Assembly (NCBI RefSeq): GCF_024679095.1
Contig: NC_066531.1
Span: 4,115,745 to 4,179,744, forward strand
DNA length: 64,000 nucleotides
Direction of reading: 5' to 3'
DNA from: Eriocheir sinensis
Taxonomy: Eukaryota > Arthropoda > Malacostraca > Decapoda > Varunidae
The notes under the pieces were generated by a model that worked only from the letters and a program-made list of their open reading frames with translations, made no database searches and had not been told where the DNA came from. Shown here piece after piece: positions 34,413 through 46,736 of this stretch (position 1 is the first letter of the stretch; the number at the start of each line of letters is the position of its first letter). Both the position numbers and the translations under genes were made by a program.

Positions 34413-34415
<3 letters not shown>
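32386..34415 (+). mobile_element. LINE-D copy 2: RT with C-terminal zinc-finger and nuclease-like region
   Basis: It starts abruptly inside RT motif A (LLVDAKNAFNTINR). It continues with EGTTQGDPIAMAMYALGLSV (motif B), QVAYADDLSGAGKI (catalytic YADD near 32668), TKSVLIVK, HLGAVIG, LSAIAKTEPHAAYSAYTHG and LAIPPRLGGMGITNPEKLAD. Then come CACGSPNDVTHTMTCKK (a CxC...H...C zinc-finger-like block near 33546) and DVSARGFWVRGQRAFMDIRI followed by EKTRAYGERIQHVDQGSFTP. A Cys-His finger followed by a D...DIRIF...K block is the layout of retroelements with restriction-like endonucleases (R2/R4/NeSL type). The clade is uncertain. Frameshifts near 32945, 33420 and 33625. GTA repeats flank both ends. Confidence 0.7.
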
Positions 34416-34453
<38 letters not shown>

Positions 34454-34541
34454 CTATTAGTAGAAGTAGTAGTAGTAGTAGTAATAGTAGTAGTAGTAGT
34501 ACTAGTACTACTAGTAGTAGTAGTAGTAGTAATAGTAGTAG
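34416..34541 (+). repeat. GTA microsatellite
   Basis: About 125 bp of GTA repeat with ACT and AAT variants, between the A-rich end of LINE-D copy 2 and the 5'-truncated start of LINE-A. Confidence 0.95.
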
Positions 34542-36247
34542 AAGGCTTATGGACCTGATGGAGTGCCTCCTATTGTCCTTAAAAACTATTCTTCCGTGCT
34601 GACACCCTGCCTGGTCAAACTCTTTCGTCTCTGCCTATCAACATCTACCTTTCCTTCCTTCTGGAAGTATGCCTTTGTACAGCCTGTGCCTAAGAAGGGT
34701 GACCGTTTCAATCCCTCAAACTACCTCCCTATAGCTTTACTTTCCTGTCTATCTAAAGCTTTTGAATCAATCCTTAACCGTAAGATTCAAAAGCACCTTT
34801 CCACTTCTAACCTTCTATCTGATCGCCAGTATGGGTTCCGCAAGGGGCGTTCTACTGGCGATCTTCTTGCTTTCTTAACTGATTCTTGGTCATCCTCTCT
34901 TAGCCGTTTCGGTGAAACTTTCTTTGTTGCGTTAGATATATCGAAAGCCTTCGATAGAGTCTGGCACAAGTCTTTGCTTTCTAAACTGCCCTCCTTCGGA
35001 TTCTATCCCCCTCTCTCTTCCTTTATCTCCAGTTTCCTTTCCGGCCGTTCTATCTCTGCCGTGGTAGACGGTCACTGTTCTTCCCCTAAACCTATCAACA
35101 GTGGTGTTCCACAGGGCTCTGTCCTATCACCCACTCTCTTCCTGTTATTCATCAATGATCTTCTTTCCATAACAAACTGCCCTGTCCACTCATACGCCGA
35201 CGACTCCACTCTGCATTATTCAACTTCTTTCAATAGAAGACCCTCTCAACAGGAAGTACACGACTCCAGACTGGAGGCTGCAGAACGCTTTACCTCAGAC
35301 CTTGTTATCATTTCCGATTGGGGCAGAAGGAACCTTGTGTCCTTCAATGCCTCAAAAACTCAATTTCTCCACCTATCCACTCGACACAATCTTCCAAACA
35401 CCTATCCCCTATTCTTCGACAACACTCAACTATCACCATCTTCAACAATAAACATCCTCGGTCTATCCTTTACTCAAAATTTCAACTGGAAACTTCACAT
35501 CTCCTCTCTCGCTAAATCAGCTTCCTCGAGGTTGGGCGTTCTGTATCGTCTCCGCCAGTTCTTCTCCCCCGCGCAGTTGCTATCCATATACAGGGGCCTT
35601 GTCCGCCCTCGTATGGAGTATGCATCTCACGTGTGGGGGGGCTCCACTCACACAGCTCTTCTGGACAGAGTGGAGTCTAAGGCTCTTCGTCTCATCAGCT
35701 CTCCTCCTCCTACTGATAGTCTTCTACCTCTTAAATTCCGTCGCGATGTTGCCTCTCTTTCTATCTTCTATCGATATTTCCACGCTGACTGCTCTTCTGA
35801 ACTTGCCAACTGCATGCCTCCCCCCCTCCCGCGGCCCCGCTGCACACGACTTTCTACTCATGCTCATCCCTATTCTGTTCAAACCCCTTATGCAAGAGTT
35901 AATCAACATCTTCGGGTAGGCGGTGGCCGAACTGGTAGCGTACTGGGCCCACATTCACCGCGTGATGGACGACGCGGGTTCGAATCCCCACGCTACCACT
36001 CGGATTTTTCAGTCACCGCCGAGTGGCCTGAAGACCACCCATCAACCCGGACTCTAGAGGAAGCCGTCCAAGCGAATCAAGAACGAGTTCCGGGGGGCAG
36101 CATGAGCCAATGCAAGATGGCGCCACTATAAACACTCACCTGCGCCAGAACGGGCTGGGCCGACCATCAGGCCTCACCTGGAAGATGCCTTGGGCCGACC
36201 ATCAGGCCCAACCAGGAAGATGCCTACCGGCGCAACAGGCAAACGAC

Positions 36248-36282
<35 letters not shown>

Positions 36283-36524
36283 CACTCTTTCATCCCTCAC
36301 GCTGGTAAACTCTGGAACAATCTTCCTTCATCTGTATTTCCTCCTGCCTACGACTTGAACTCTTTCAAGAGAAGGGTATCTGGACACCTCTCCTCCCGAA
36401 ATTGACCTCTCTTTCGGCCACCTCTTTCGATTCTTTTTTAGGAGCAGCGAGTAGCGGGCTTATTTTTTTATTATTGTTTCCTTTTTTTGTGCCCTTGAGT
36501 TGTCTCCTTTGTTGTAAAAAAAGT
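34542..36524 (+). mobile_element. LINE-A, best RT copy, 5'-truncated, carrying a SINE
   Basis: One open frame runs from 34542 to the SINE at 35914. Blocks: KAYGPDGVPPIVLKN, PVPKKGDRFNPSNYLPIALL (RT motif 1), DRQYGFRKGRSTGDLL, VALDISKAFDRVWH (motif A), SGVPQGSVLSPTLFLLFIND (motif B), HSYADDSTLH (catalytic YADD near 35189), SKTQFLHLS and ILGLSF. Then GLVRPRMEYASHVWGG and RVESKALRLIS. After the SINE the C-terminus resumes at 36284 (LHSFIPHAGKLWNNLPSSVF, SGHLSSRN, stop at 36403), then 3' UTR and TTGTTGTAAAAAAA joined to GTA repeats. The RT core is intact; the copy lacks the endonuclease. Jockey/CR1-type is an estimate. Confidence 0.9.
35914..36277 (+). mobile_element. SINE-R1 inserted in LINE-A, with target duplication
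   Basis: Full-length SINE-R1: GGGTAGGCGGTGGCCGAACT head, B-box CGGGTTCGAATCCCC, shared body, ACGT and poly-A of ~31. LINE-A reads ATCTTC immediately before the head (35908-35913) and again right after the tail (36278-36283), a target-site duplication. The LINE-A frame runs on into the SINE and stays open to 36131, which creates a chimeric frame. Confidence 0.93.
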
Positions 36525-36706
36525 AGTAGTAGTAGTAGTAATAGTAGTAATAGCAGTAATAGTAGTAGCAGTAATAAGAGTAATAGTAGTAGTAGTAGCA
36601 GTAGTAGTAGTAGTAGTAGTGAAAGGATATGAGAAAAGATACCGCTCACAACGCAACTCTAATGGATGGAGGCCCGTATAGAAAAAAAAGTAGTAGTAGT
36701 AGTAGC

Positions 36707-36742
<36 letters not shown>
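36525..36742 (+). repeat. GTA microsatellite with embedded tail T
   Basis: GTA-rich array (36525-36618), the ~70-bp tail T with GAAAGGATATGAGAAAAGAT and GGATGGAGGCCCGTATAG (36619-36689), then GTA again (36690-36742). Tail T is nearly identical to 32274-32333. Confidence 0.9.
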
Positions 36743-38050
36743 TGTGACAATAAAAGCAACAAAATAGTGACAATAATAGAAACAAAACATAATGAATAAG
36801 TACAAAAAAATTCATGTTTATGTCTTGGTAATACGAGTAAACTACAAATTTTGTTGACAAAGTAAATGTTTTTTGATATCTTGTTTATATCTCAGCAAAT
36901 TGGTAGATGCGAGGAGAACGTTCTTGTCAGTGGGCAAACTATTGAATACTCTTGGGCCAAAACTCAATACGCTGTTTTTAAATAGTGTTGTTCTGAAAAC
37001 TGGACACACTAGATTAACGTTGTTGTTCCTTGTATGCGTAGCGTTTTCAGCTAATATAAATATCGATTTTAGTCTGTAACTTTTAAATATCAATAATAGT
37101 GTGCAATATTTGTGTATGAAGGGAAATTTTAGAACATTACATGTAGAAAATTTTATCGCTGTTGAATCAAACTTTTTTAAAAATAATATGCAGCGAAATA
37201 TTTTATTCTGCACTATTGTTAGTTTGTTAAGAAAAGAGGGCCACGTACGGGTAGCAAAGAATATAGTATATGCTGATGAGTGCCTCTGAGATAGGTTATG
37301 TCGAACTCTGTATATAAAACCAATAATTTTTGAAAGTTTTAAGCCAATTTGATCAATGTGACGCTTCCAGTTTATATTTTCATCTCTCATAACACCAAGA
37401 AACTTTGCATAAGTGACTTGTTTTAAAACCTCGCCATCTAGTGGTACTGGAGGAATAGAACGTTTGACTTACCTATTTTTAAATAATATATAATTTGTCT
37501 TTGAAATATTTAGTTTTAATTTGTTAGAATTAATCCATGATTTGATATTATTTAATTAGGCTATCAAATTTGTATGTAGTGAATTTGAGTTTTTGCCACT
37601 CAGTAACAGAGCTGTATCATCAACATACATTATAAAATGAAATTTTGAACTAGCAATACAATGTCATTGATATAAATAAGGAAAAGTGTTGGACCTAAAA
37701 TAGAACCTTGTGGTACACCTTTAAGAACAGATTTAAATGGAGATCAATTATCGTTACAGAATACACTCTGTTTTCTATTACTAAGATAGCTTTGAAACAA
37801 TTTCAGTGGAATGCCTCTTATACCTATGTGCTCTAATTTATTAAGTAAAATATGATGATCTATGGTATCAAAAGCTTTTGTTAAGTCTATAAATACTCCT
37901 GCAACATACACTTTATCTTCTAAACATGAATACACCTTGTTGACAAATTGTAATAATGCAGACTCTGTGGAGTGTTGTGCTCGGAAGCCGTGCTGGTGTT
38001 CGGTTAACAGGTTGTATATCTCAAAGTAATATTGTGTAGTCGATTGGAAA

Positions 38051-38283
38051 AGTTGGAAAGTTTCGTTTAGTCGGCGCAACATCTGTGGTCATAAATTATG
38101 CCGGAGAGAGACAGAAGGGGAAGGAATTTTAGGAGAAGGGAACAGACTCCAGGAGACGGGACACAACCCCCAATTAATACCTGGTACCCATTCACTACTG
38201 GGTGGACAGGGGCGTAGGGTATCGGAAAAGCCGCCCAAATTTTTTCACTCCGCCCGGGAATCGAACCCGGGCTCTCTCGGTTG
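38051..38283 (-). mobile_element. SINE-V inserted in LINE-B, with 18-bp target duplication
   Basis: Complement of SINE-V from GTTTAGTCGGCGCAACATCT to the B-box complement GGAATCGAACCCGGGCTCTC, truncated in the anticodon arm. The flanks are the identical 18-mer TGTGTAGTCGATTGGAAA at 38033-38050 and 38284-38301, a clean LINE-mediated target-site duplication. Confidence 0.95.
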
Positions 38284-38836
38284 TGTGTAGTCGATTGGAA
38301 ATTATTCTTTCCAAAATCTTACTAAAGGCTGGAAGTATGGAAATAGGACGATAATTATATATATATCATGTTTGTCTCCTGACTTAAACAATGGAATAAC
38401 TTTGGCTTTTTTTAATTGGTTTGGAAAAGTGCCTGTTTTAAGAGATAGGTTAATGATGTGAGTTAGCGGAGTAGATATTAATGAGGCAGAGTTCTTCAGT
38501 ATCTTAGGAGATAAGTCGTCATAGCCAGGCATGTATGACTTAAGGGCGGTGATAATGTTTTCCAGTTCAGTTGTGTTAGTTGGAGCCAAGTACATGGAAA
38601 AATTGGGTGGATCTTTTCAATATTGTTTATAGTTAACATTGCTTTCACTTGGTTCAAAACAATTCTTTAGAAAATGAGCACTGAAAGTTATTGTAGTGAC
38701 CTTCTAAATCTTCCCGTTTTCTCTACCTTCATTTCTTCAGTCTGCCCTTTAACTCACCCAAGTCCTCTTTCTCTTCTTCCATCCTCATAACACACTAATA
38801 TCTTGTCTTCATATTCATCAGATTGCGAGTCACTAC

Positions 38837-38955
<119 letters not shown>

Positions 38956-39742
38956 ATCGCTCCTATTATTATAAGCATTAATATTCTGAAACTGCATTAG
39001 CAAAGAACCATTGTTGTGAATATTACCGCATATCAAACATTGTAAATATCCGTTCAGAGGGTCACTACATTATAGACGTGTCCATGCAAGGAGGAATTAA
39101 TTCGATGGCTTGTTTACTCAGACTGCTTGATCTGCCCATAAGATAATTTATTGTTTTCCATTGCCTTTTGGGGTTGCCTTGGCTTTCATGAAGCTGATTT
39201 TTATAATACATATTTTTAGCTTTTCGTAGAATTGCAGTTAATTTATTTCTATACTGTCTATAAGTATCACCAAAAGTTAACGGCCATTTTTTAGAGTCTT
39301 TCTAATCTATGTTTTTTTCTAATAATATTCTTTAAGGCTGGCGTGATATATGGGCTAACATTCTTTCTGTTCAACTGAACTTTTTTTTAACTGGAAAGTA
39401 TATTTCAAAGTTTATAAAATCTATTATAAAAAAGATCATAAGCATTGTCAGAACATGATGATTTTAATACATGACTCCAATCTGTAAGAGTAAGATCATT
39501 GTTGAAGTGTTCCATGGCAACTGTAGTTATTGATCTTCTGTAAATAAACTGAGGTTCTTGCTTTTTATGTTCAAGTTTAAACTGAGACATTGTAGGAAAA
39601 TGTCCATTATGTCAATTTGAGTAATATGGTTACCAACATTTTCTTCCAGCTGTGTGGTCCATATGTGATCTGTGAGTGTTGCTGATGTGCTGGTAACTCT
39701 GGTTGGTTTAGTTATAACTGGAAATAGTGAATAGGGAAACAA

Positions 39743-39912
39743 AACGACTTGAACTCTTTCAAGAGGAGGGTATCAGGACACCTCTCCTCCCGATTTTGAC
39801 CTTGCTTTTGGCCGCCTCTTCTGATTCTTTTATGGGAGCAGCGATTAGCGGACTTTTTTATTATTGTTTTTTTTGTGTGCCCTTGAGCTTCCTTCTTTGT
39901 TGTAAAAAAAAA
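39743..39912 (+). mobile_element. LINE-A 3' tail inserted in LINE-B
   Basis: Short LINE-A insertion: DLNSFKRRVSGHLSS-equivalent sequence (ACTTGAACTCTTTCAAGAGG), then the 3' UTR (GGAGCAGCGATTAGCGGAC, CTTTGTTGTAAAA) and a poly-A of about 13. It divides the LINE-B endonuclease between EFRDTIF and the block before VITKPTRV. Confidence 0.88.
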
Positions 39913-40144
39913 AAATCGTATCTCTAAATTCGATGATATTATTGTCATTACTTTTTAACAAATTTAGATTGAAGTTTCCAAAAATAAAGATCCCATGATA
40001 TTTTTTATCAAAAGCTGAAGAAAAAATATCATTCATGGAGTTAAAAAAAACTACAAAGTTACCATTCGGCGGCCTGTACATACTTATAAATAAATACTTT
40101 TTTTGATGTTATTGTAGTTTGTATATTGTACTTAGTTGTTTGGA

Positions 40145-40491
40145 GTAGGCGGTGGCTGAGTGGTAGCGTGCGGGCCCCACATTCACCACGTGATGAACGA
40201 CGCGAGTTCGAATCCCCACGCTACCACCTGGGATTTTTCAGTCACCGCCGAGTGGCTTAAAACTACCCACATGCTGTCCTGAGAAGACCACCCATCAACC
40301 CGAACTCTAGAGGAAACCGTCCAAGTGAATCAAGAAGGAGTTCCAGGGGGCAGCATGTGCCAAGAGAAGATGGCGCCACTATAAACATTTGCCTGCGCCA
40401 TGACGGGCTGGGGCCGACTACCATCCAGGCCCCTCAAGCAAGCCTACCGGCGCTATAGGCATAGACGTAAAAAAAAAAAAAAAAAAAAAAA
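40145..40491 (+). mobile_element. SINE-R1 inserted in LINE-B
   Basis: Full-length SINE-R1: GTAGGCGGTGGCTGAGTGG head, GCGAGTTCGAATCCCCACGC B-box, ATAGACGT and a poly-A of ~22. It interrupts the LINE-B endonuclease between TDTIIEAIVF and the KYF..MYRPPNG block. Confidence 0.92.
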
Positions 40492-41157
40492 CTATAGCTT
40501 CAATGATAGTGTCCGTGATTGTGAATTGGCTTTGCACCGAAGAAGTGTATTCACCTGAAACATACATTGCAACACCACCACTGTGAATGTTTCTAGAAGT
40601 TACAAACATTTTATAGCCAGAGAGTTCATAGAGTGAAGTGAGATGAGGATCCAGTCTAAGTTCTGTGAAGCCAAAAACATTAACTTTACCAGAAATATTA
40701 TCCATAATCATATCCTGAAAATACTGAAGATTCTTAGGAATGGAACGTATGTTCATATTAGAGATAGTTAAAGTATTGTTACTGATTAACGAAATGTTGT
40801 CTGGAGAAATATATTCTGATTTCGGGAAATTAATTAATCTGTAATACTTATAAAATTCACTTACTTCCAAGTCATTATTATATTTGCAGTATTCTATATT
40901 TGAAGGATCATATTCTAAGTTATGGTAATTGAGATAAGAAGCCAGAATGTTTAAAACGGTATCCAACGATTCATCACTTAATGCAACAAATGGTAGTTCA
41001 TTACAGAATTCCATATTTTCCATAATAGTGAAAAACTAGAAAAATGAGATATATGTTAGCAGGAATGACACATTACTTTTTACGGTTCCGCAAATTCTTG
41101 AACTGTCGCTGCGTAGTGCCGCCACCCACGCCCCTGCCATCACCAGACGCGTCAGTG

Positions 41158-41620
41158 CTAGGTCTATATGTACTACCAAGTCAAGTCATACGCAGGTTTG
41201 TGGGAGGAGACAAGGCCGAGGCGTGGTTTATGCGTGACACTGCTTGGAGCCAAACTAGAGAATGTAGAAACAGGGATTTAGAGAAAACGAGGAAAGGCGG
41301 ACTAATTTAAATCAATCACTTCAACATGCCCTCCCTCACACCCCACATCGCCGTTTGTAGTCATTGAAATTACAGTCACGCAATAGCACAATAAAAAAAG
41401 ACATTTTTCCGTCAGTGGCTTGCCTGAACGCGCTGTGAAAGAAGGCGAGAATGCACATCCAGAGTGCACACACGGCCCCAACTTTAGTCACCCCTGAACT
41501 GGCGGGTATTTTTTTAGCTCCAAGTGACGTCATCCCGCTGCTCCGCCCCAAAACCGCCTCCTGCGCGTACCAGTCGCAGTTTTGAAGCAGAGTGACTTGA
41601 CTTGGTATATATAGACTTAG
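41158..41620 (+). mobile_element. MITE-8 with 8-bp target duplication
   Basis: A 463-bp copy. Termini CTAGGTCTATATGTACTACC and GGTATATATAGACTTAG with AAGTCAAGTCA just inside. Flanks CGTCAGTG (41150-41157) and CGTCAGGG (41621-41628) match at 7 of 8 bases. The interior is the same as at 13888-14338, including TGACGTCATCCCGCTGCTCC. Confidence 0.88.
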
Positions 41621-41628
41621 CGTCAGGG

Positions 41629-42199
<571 letters not shown>

Positions 42200-42620
42200 C
42201 ACAAGGACAGAGTTAAAATCTCTTCGTCTCGTCAACTTTTCTTCTTCTTCCGCTACAATGTTACCTTTCTATCTATTTTTATATATATCGTTGTGTTCAC
42301 TGCTGTCCTTAATTTACTAACTGCATGCCCCCACCCCCTCCCCGGCCCCGCTGCACACTTATTTTTACTATAGCGCATACCGATAGTATCTAAATCTCTT
42401 ATGCAAAACTTAACGAGCATATTTTCATTTTATTATCCTATTCGCATGTGAATTCGAGAGCAGCCTTCCTTTATCTATATTCCTCTTCCAAGAGCGGAGT
42501 ATGATGACACCTCTCCAACTGAAACTGAACCTCTCCTCAGGCAGCTTATTCTGTTTTCTTGTGATGGAGTAGCGTATAACGTTATTTTTGTTGTTGTTGT
42601 TGATTGCTCTTTTGTTGCCC
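42200..42620 (+). mobile_element. LINE-A-like 3' end, highly diverged
   Basis: The LINE-A C-terminal order is still traceable: CTTCGTCTCGTC (RL), TATCGTTGTGTTCACTGCTG, CTAACTGCATGCCCCCACCC, GCAGCCTTCCTTTATCTATA, GACACCTCTCC and GTGCCC-like CATGAGCCGCTTCCG. It is an old copy with many stops. Confidence 0.6.
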
Positions 42621-43389
42621 ATGAGCCGCTTCCGTAACTATAACGAAAAGCAGGTCTGATGTTGGTGTGTCCTTTACAGTTCAATGTAGATATTTATAGC
42701 TATAAAATTACACGACATGACGATGCTGTACTCTCGAGGAATCCCTGGAAGTCCTGGTGTTGGATCTCACAGTGCTACACGAAGAGGCGAAGCCTCTGGG
42801 ACTAGGGGACTCCTGAGTCAAAACCAAGGTCCAGTCATTTGGAGGTGAATTTTACAGTGCAGTCTGCTCATGCATGTGGTGAGAATGTCGAGCTAACCAA
42901 AAGTTTCACATACCTTGCAAATGTAGTGCACAACACTGGTGGGTCTTGCCAGGAAGGCACTCGACAAATTGGCCTGGTCCACATTGTTTTGGTCCCGCTG
43001 AACACGAATATATAGCGTTAGCGATACATATACAGGCGGACAAAGATTCGGATCTTTTAGTCGCTTATGCTCCCTGTCTTACTCTATGGTTTTGAGAAGT
43101 AGACACTGAATAGTGAACTGGTGAACCGTGTCAAAGGCCCCAGTACAAAGTGCTTTCGCAGGCTCACGGGATATAGCGGGAATGATTCCGTGTCAAGCCA
43201 GCGGCTATTCCGTGAATCGAGTTCAGTCACCAGCTTAGTCCTTGAACGCCAACTCCGACTCCATGCACACTTGACACGCGTCCCTGAAGTCGATCCTGGC
43301 CATATTTTCTTTGTCTTTCCGCGACAACACTGAGTAAACAAAGCCCAGGTATCTCATGGAAAGGGCAATTCTGCAATGAGTAACTTAGG

Positions 43390-43397
43390 ATACATAT
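43390..43397. repeat. Left 8-bp target-site duplication
   Basis: ATACATAT directly outside the left terminus TAGGGTGGAG. It is identical to 46737-46744. Confidence 0.93.
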
Positions 43398-46300
43398 TAG
43401 GGTGGAGTGAAAAACAAAATTTTCGAAATTCCATATGCAATAGTGATTTTTGTTTGATATGTCAATAGCCATTATCTGTGTTAAAAGCATTTTGAATTTA
43501 AACAATTTTCTTAGGTGCCCCAAAGAGCATAAAACTGTATTGAATGTTTTTTTTATTTCTCTACATACTTCCCTTATAGTTTTCACAGTGCCCACAGTTA
43601 AATCTTGTATAATGGCATAAATATCATAGTTACACCTTACATACTCATATAAACCAGTTTTCTGCGAAAATTTACCAACAGGTATTATTCAGGAAATATA
43701 ACTCGTATGGTAGGCTACGATACGTCTTAGTTAGCAGTTGCTAGTTGTTGTATTCCCATCAGTGACACAGAAACACTCAGTGAGGGAGGAGTGTGCTGCA
43801 TTCGCTCTACTTTAAAGCAATATTTAGAATTGTCAATTATTGGTTTATTTTCTTTTTTTTATTATTTACAGTATTTCGTTACTTTGTTTCAGGCTAGATC
43901 ACTACAATGGCAGCAACCCGGAAAATGATAGACTGTCCCATATTTGGCAGCTTTAGTGATTTAAGTGGTAGAATGCTTCCCACTTATGAAGATATGATGA
44001 AGTGTTACCTATATGAGAGACACCAGATGCAACAGCTTACTAAGAAAGATCCTGCAGTTAATGACATTGCAAATATTGTAAGTAAGAAAATAGAGTCTCT
44101 GTGGAAAAAAGCCTCAATCCCATGTGTTTCTCATGATCGCATTAAGAAAATGATACTAGATTATCATAAGAAGTACCGATGCATTCTGAAACCAATGAAA
44201 TGTAGAAAAGATGTGCCTTCATACAAACGTAAGTGTGACCAATTCAGAGATCATGCAAGGAAGACATTATTTGACGCTTCTTGCTGTAAATGCAAGTGTT
44301 TCACTGACTGTCTTTGTTTGAAAGAAAGAAAAGTGCCTAAAGAAGAACAGACATTCTTAACTGATCAACGTACTGATAGGAAAATGGTCATGAGCTCAAT
44401 TGATGTTGTAACTACAAAAAGAAACAAACTTGCAATTGAAAGGAAAAGCAGGCTGGACCGTTTTTATGAACGTCAGCGGAGTACAAATATGACAGAAGAG
44501 CCTAGTATAGTGCATGGATCCTCGTCTTCAGAAAATGAAGGAAATATTAAAGAAGACCAGGAATTCACAATTCCAAAATCCCTTAAGCGAAGAAAAAGAA
44601 CTCCATCTCCTTCACAGAAACACTCACGGAAAAATTTACATCTTCCCGCTTTGGCATCTGCTTGTGATCGTACTAGTGTTTCCGATCGTGCTGCAGCCAT
44701 TATAGCTAGTTCTGTTTTGCACGATATTGCAAGCACTTCTGAGGCAGACTCATCTTATGTAATAGATCGATCTAAAGTTCGAAGAGAAAGACTAAAGCAA
44801 CGAAAGTCTCTTCAGCAAAGTGCCAGTTCTGAAAAGCCTCTGCTTAGCATTTATTTTGATGGTAGAAAGGACACCACACTAATCCAAGAACAAGAAGGGA
44901 ATAAGTATTATCGAAAGAGAATCCAGGAAGAGCATATTTCATTAGTAGAAGAGCCAGGATCAAAGTACATGGGACATTTAGCAGTTAAGAGTGGCTCAGC
45001 AAGGGAAATTTCTGATTGCATAGCACAGTTCATTGAGACAGCACAAATGAAGAAAGATGAAATCAAGGCTTTAGGTTGTGATGGTACAGCTGTCAACACA
45101 GGGCAAAAGGGTGGTGTTATTAGACTATTAGAGACTAAACTAGGCAAACCATTTCACTGGTTTATTTGCCAATTGCACGCCAATGAGCTACCTCTTCGAC
45201 ATCTCATTGAAAATCTAGATGGCAAAACAGGAGGACCTAGAGGGTTTGTTGGAGAAATGGGGAAAAAACTAGAGGGTTGTGAAAAGCTCAGTGTAGTGGA
45301 ATTTGAAAAAATTCCATCTGATTTGCCAACTGTAGACCGAAATGTGCTAAGTACTGACCAAAAATATCTGTACGACATCCACCATGCAGTGTCAAGTGGA
45401 GATTGCTCTAAAGATTTAGCCTTACGAAATCCTGGAAAGTTGGCTCATTCTCGTTGGCTTACGACAGCAAACCGCATTTTGAGATTGTATGTATCAACCA
45501 AATTGCCATCAGAGTCTATGAAAACTATTGTTCAGTATGTGATGAAAGTGTATGCTCCTATGTGGTTTACAATTAAAACTCATTCTGGCTGTGAGCATGG
45601 ATCACAAAATGTGTTTAAGACTATTGAACTTTCGCGGTCATAAGGCTGATATAAGGAAAGTGTGTATCCAGTTATTCAGCGCAATGCATTTTTTGCTCAC
45701 CCGGAAAATGTTTTATTGGGGATGATGAATGATGACAGAAGCCACATAAGAGAACTTGCTTGGAGGAGGACTAAAAGGGCCAGAGAACAACGCAAGGGTC
45801 AATCCATTAGAATCTTCAAAATTCCTGTGCTGAATTTTGATGCCAAAGACTACACTGACATAATTAACTGGCATGATATGAATATCACAGAACCTCCCTT
45901 AACCTACAACCTCTCTGACAAAGACATAGATGACTTGATTGAGTCAAAGCAGAAGAAAGTATTTGCAAATTTGCCATGTCACACTCAAGCAGTAGAAAGA
46001 GTTGTAAAGCTCGTGACAAAAGCTTCATCATCAGTTTGTGGGATAAAAAATAGAGATGGATTAATTCGTGCAAGAATTGAATCATGCAAAAAGATGCCTA
46101 CCTTTGAATCTAAAGCAGAATTCTGTGTGTAAAATGAAATCCTGAAATTGACCAAGTTCACATGGATGGGTGGTTGGGCTGGGCTTGGGTGGAACCCGAG
46201 GTACAGCCACCTCCTCGTGGTGGGTTCTGGATTGCTCTGTTGATACTGATCAAATAGTAAACAGAACAAACTGAGAGCTGTACATGAAACAAAACGTCTG

Positions 46301-46736
46301 TATGCAACTTTAAAGTGCAATATGACGTTGCAGAAACTTTTACCTAAGTTTGGTTTGTTGATGAGAATGCCTTGGCACCCATACAAATAAAGAATATTAT
46401 GACCAACATATATCTATTTTGATTAGCGTTGGGGCACCTATAGATATTACTTAATGCAATTGCCTTTTTAACATTTATAATTTGGAAGTAAATAGTGCTT
46501 ATTCTTCACTATTGAAATTGGATAAGGACTGATAATTGTCACCTTTAACATTTATAAGCAGATACCATTTTAGCATAATTTCAAAATATTAAATTTCGTT
46601 GGGGCACCTGAAGATATTAACTTAATCACCTGAAATTTTAACATATAACTTTTTAGAGAATGTATCATAAAATTTTTACTATAGGATATCTCATTATGAA
46701 AAAAAGTGCAAATACCCCCTTTTTCACTCCACCCTA
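43398..46736 (+). mobile_element. Complete hAT-like DNA transposon (3339 bp)
   Basis: Perfect 17-bp terminal inverted repeats TAGGGTGGAGTGAAAAA (43398-43414) and the complement TTTTTCACTCCACCCTA (46720-46736), with identical 8-bp flanks ATACATAT. An 8-bp duplication and a short TIR beginning TAGGG are the hAT hallmarks. Inside is a single gene on the plus strand with ~510 bp of 5' and ~600 bp of 3' non-coding sequence. The target is a decayed LINE-C, whose blocks resume after the element. Identical target duplications and TIRs argue for a fairly recent insertion. Confidence 0.92.
43907..46132 (+). pseudogene. hAT-like transposase gene of an uncharacterised family, one internal break
   Basis: The ATG at 43907 follows a splice-acceptor-like TTTGTTTCAG at 43882-43891. 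The frame is open for 578 codons to a TAA at 45641, then resumes in the same frame from 45653 to a TAA at 46130. The break is a ~25-bp out-of-frame patch: frame +1 there reads HKADIRKV. Features: Cys cluster CCKCKCFTDCLC (residues 126-137); basic KRRKRTPSPSQKHSRK (~230); SIYFDGRKDTTL (D318); LGCDGTAVNTGQKGG (D392); WFICQLHANE (C421, H424); and AVERVVKLVT (E at in-frame position 697). The D-D-E spacing of 74 and 305 and the CxxH motif match hAT transposases, where the last Glu lies in an xERxF motif. I recall similar multi-copy 'uncharacterized' proteins in arthropods. Assignment to hAT is my inference, strongly helped by the termini. Confidence 0.8.

Noticed and set aside
46160..46240. Functional hairpin at the 3' side of the hAT-like gene (CCACCTCCTCGTGGTGG)
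   Set aside because: Short imperfect palindrome with no conserved context visible here; probably chance.
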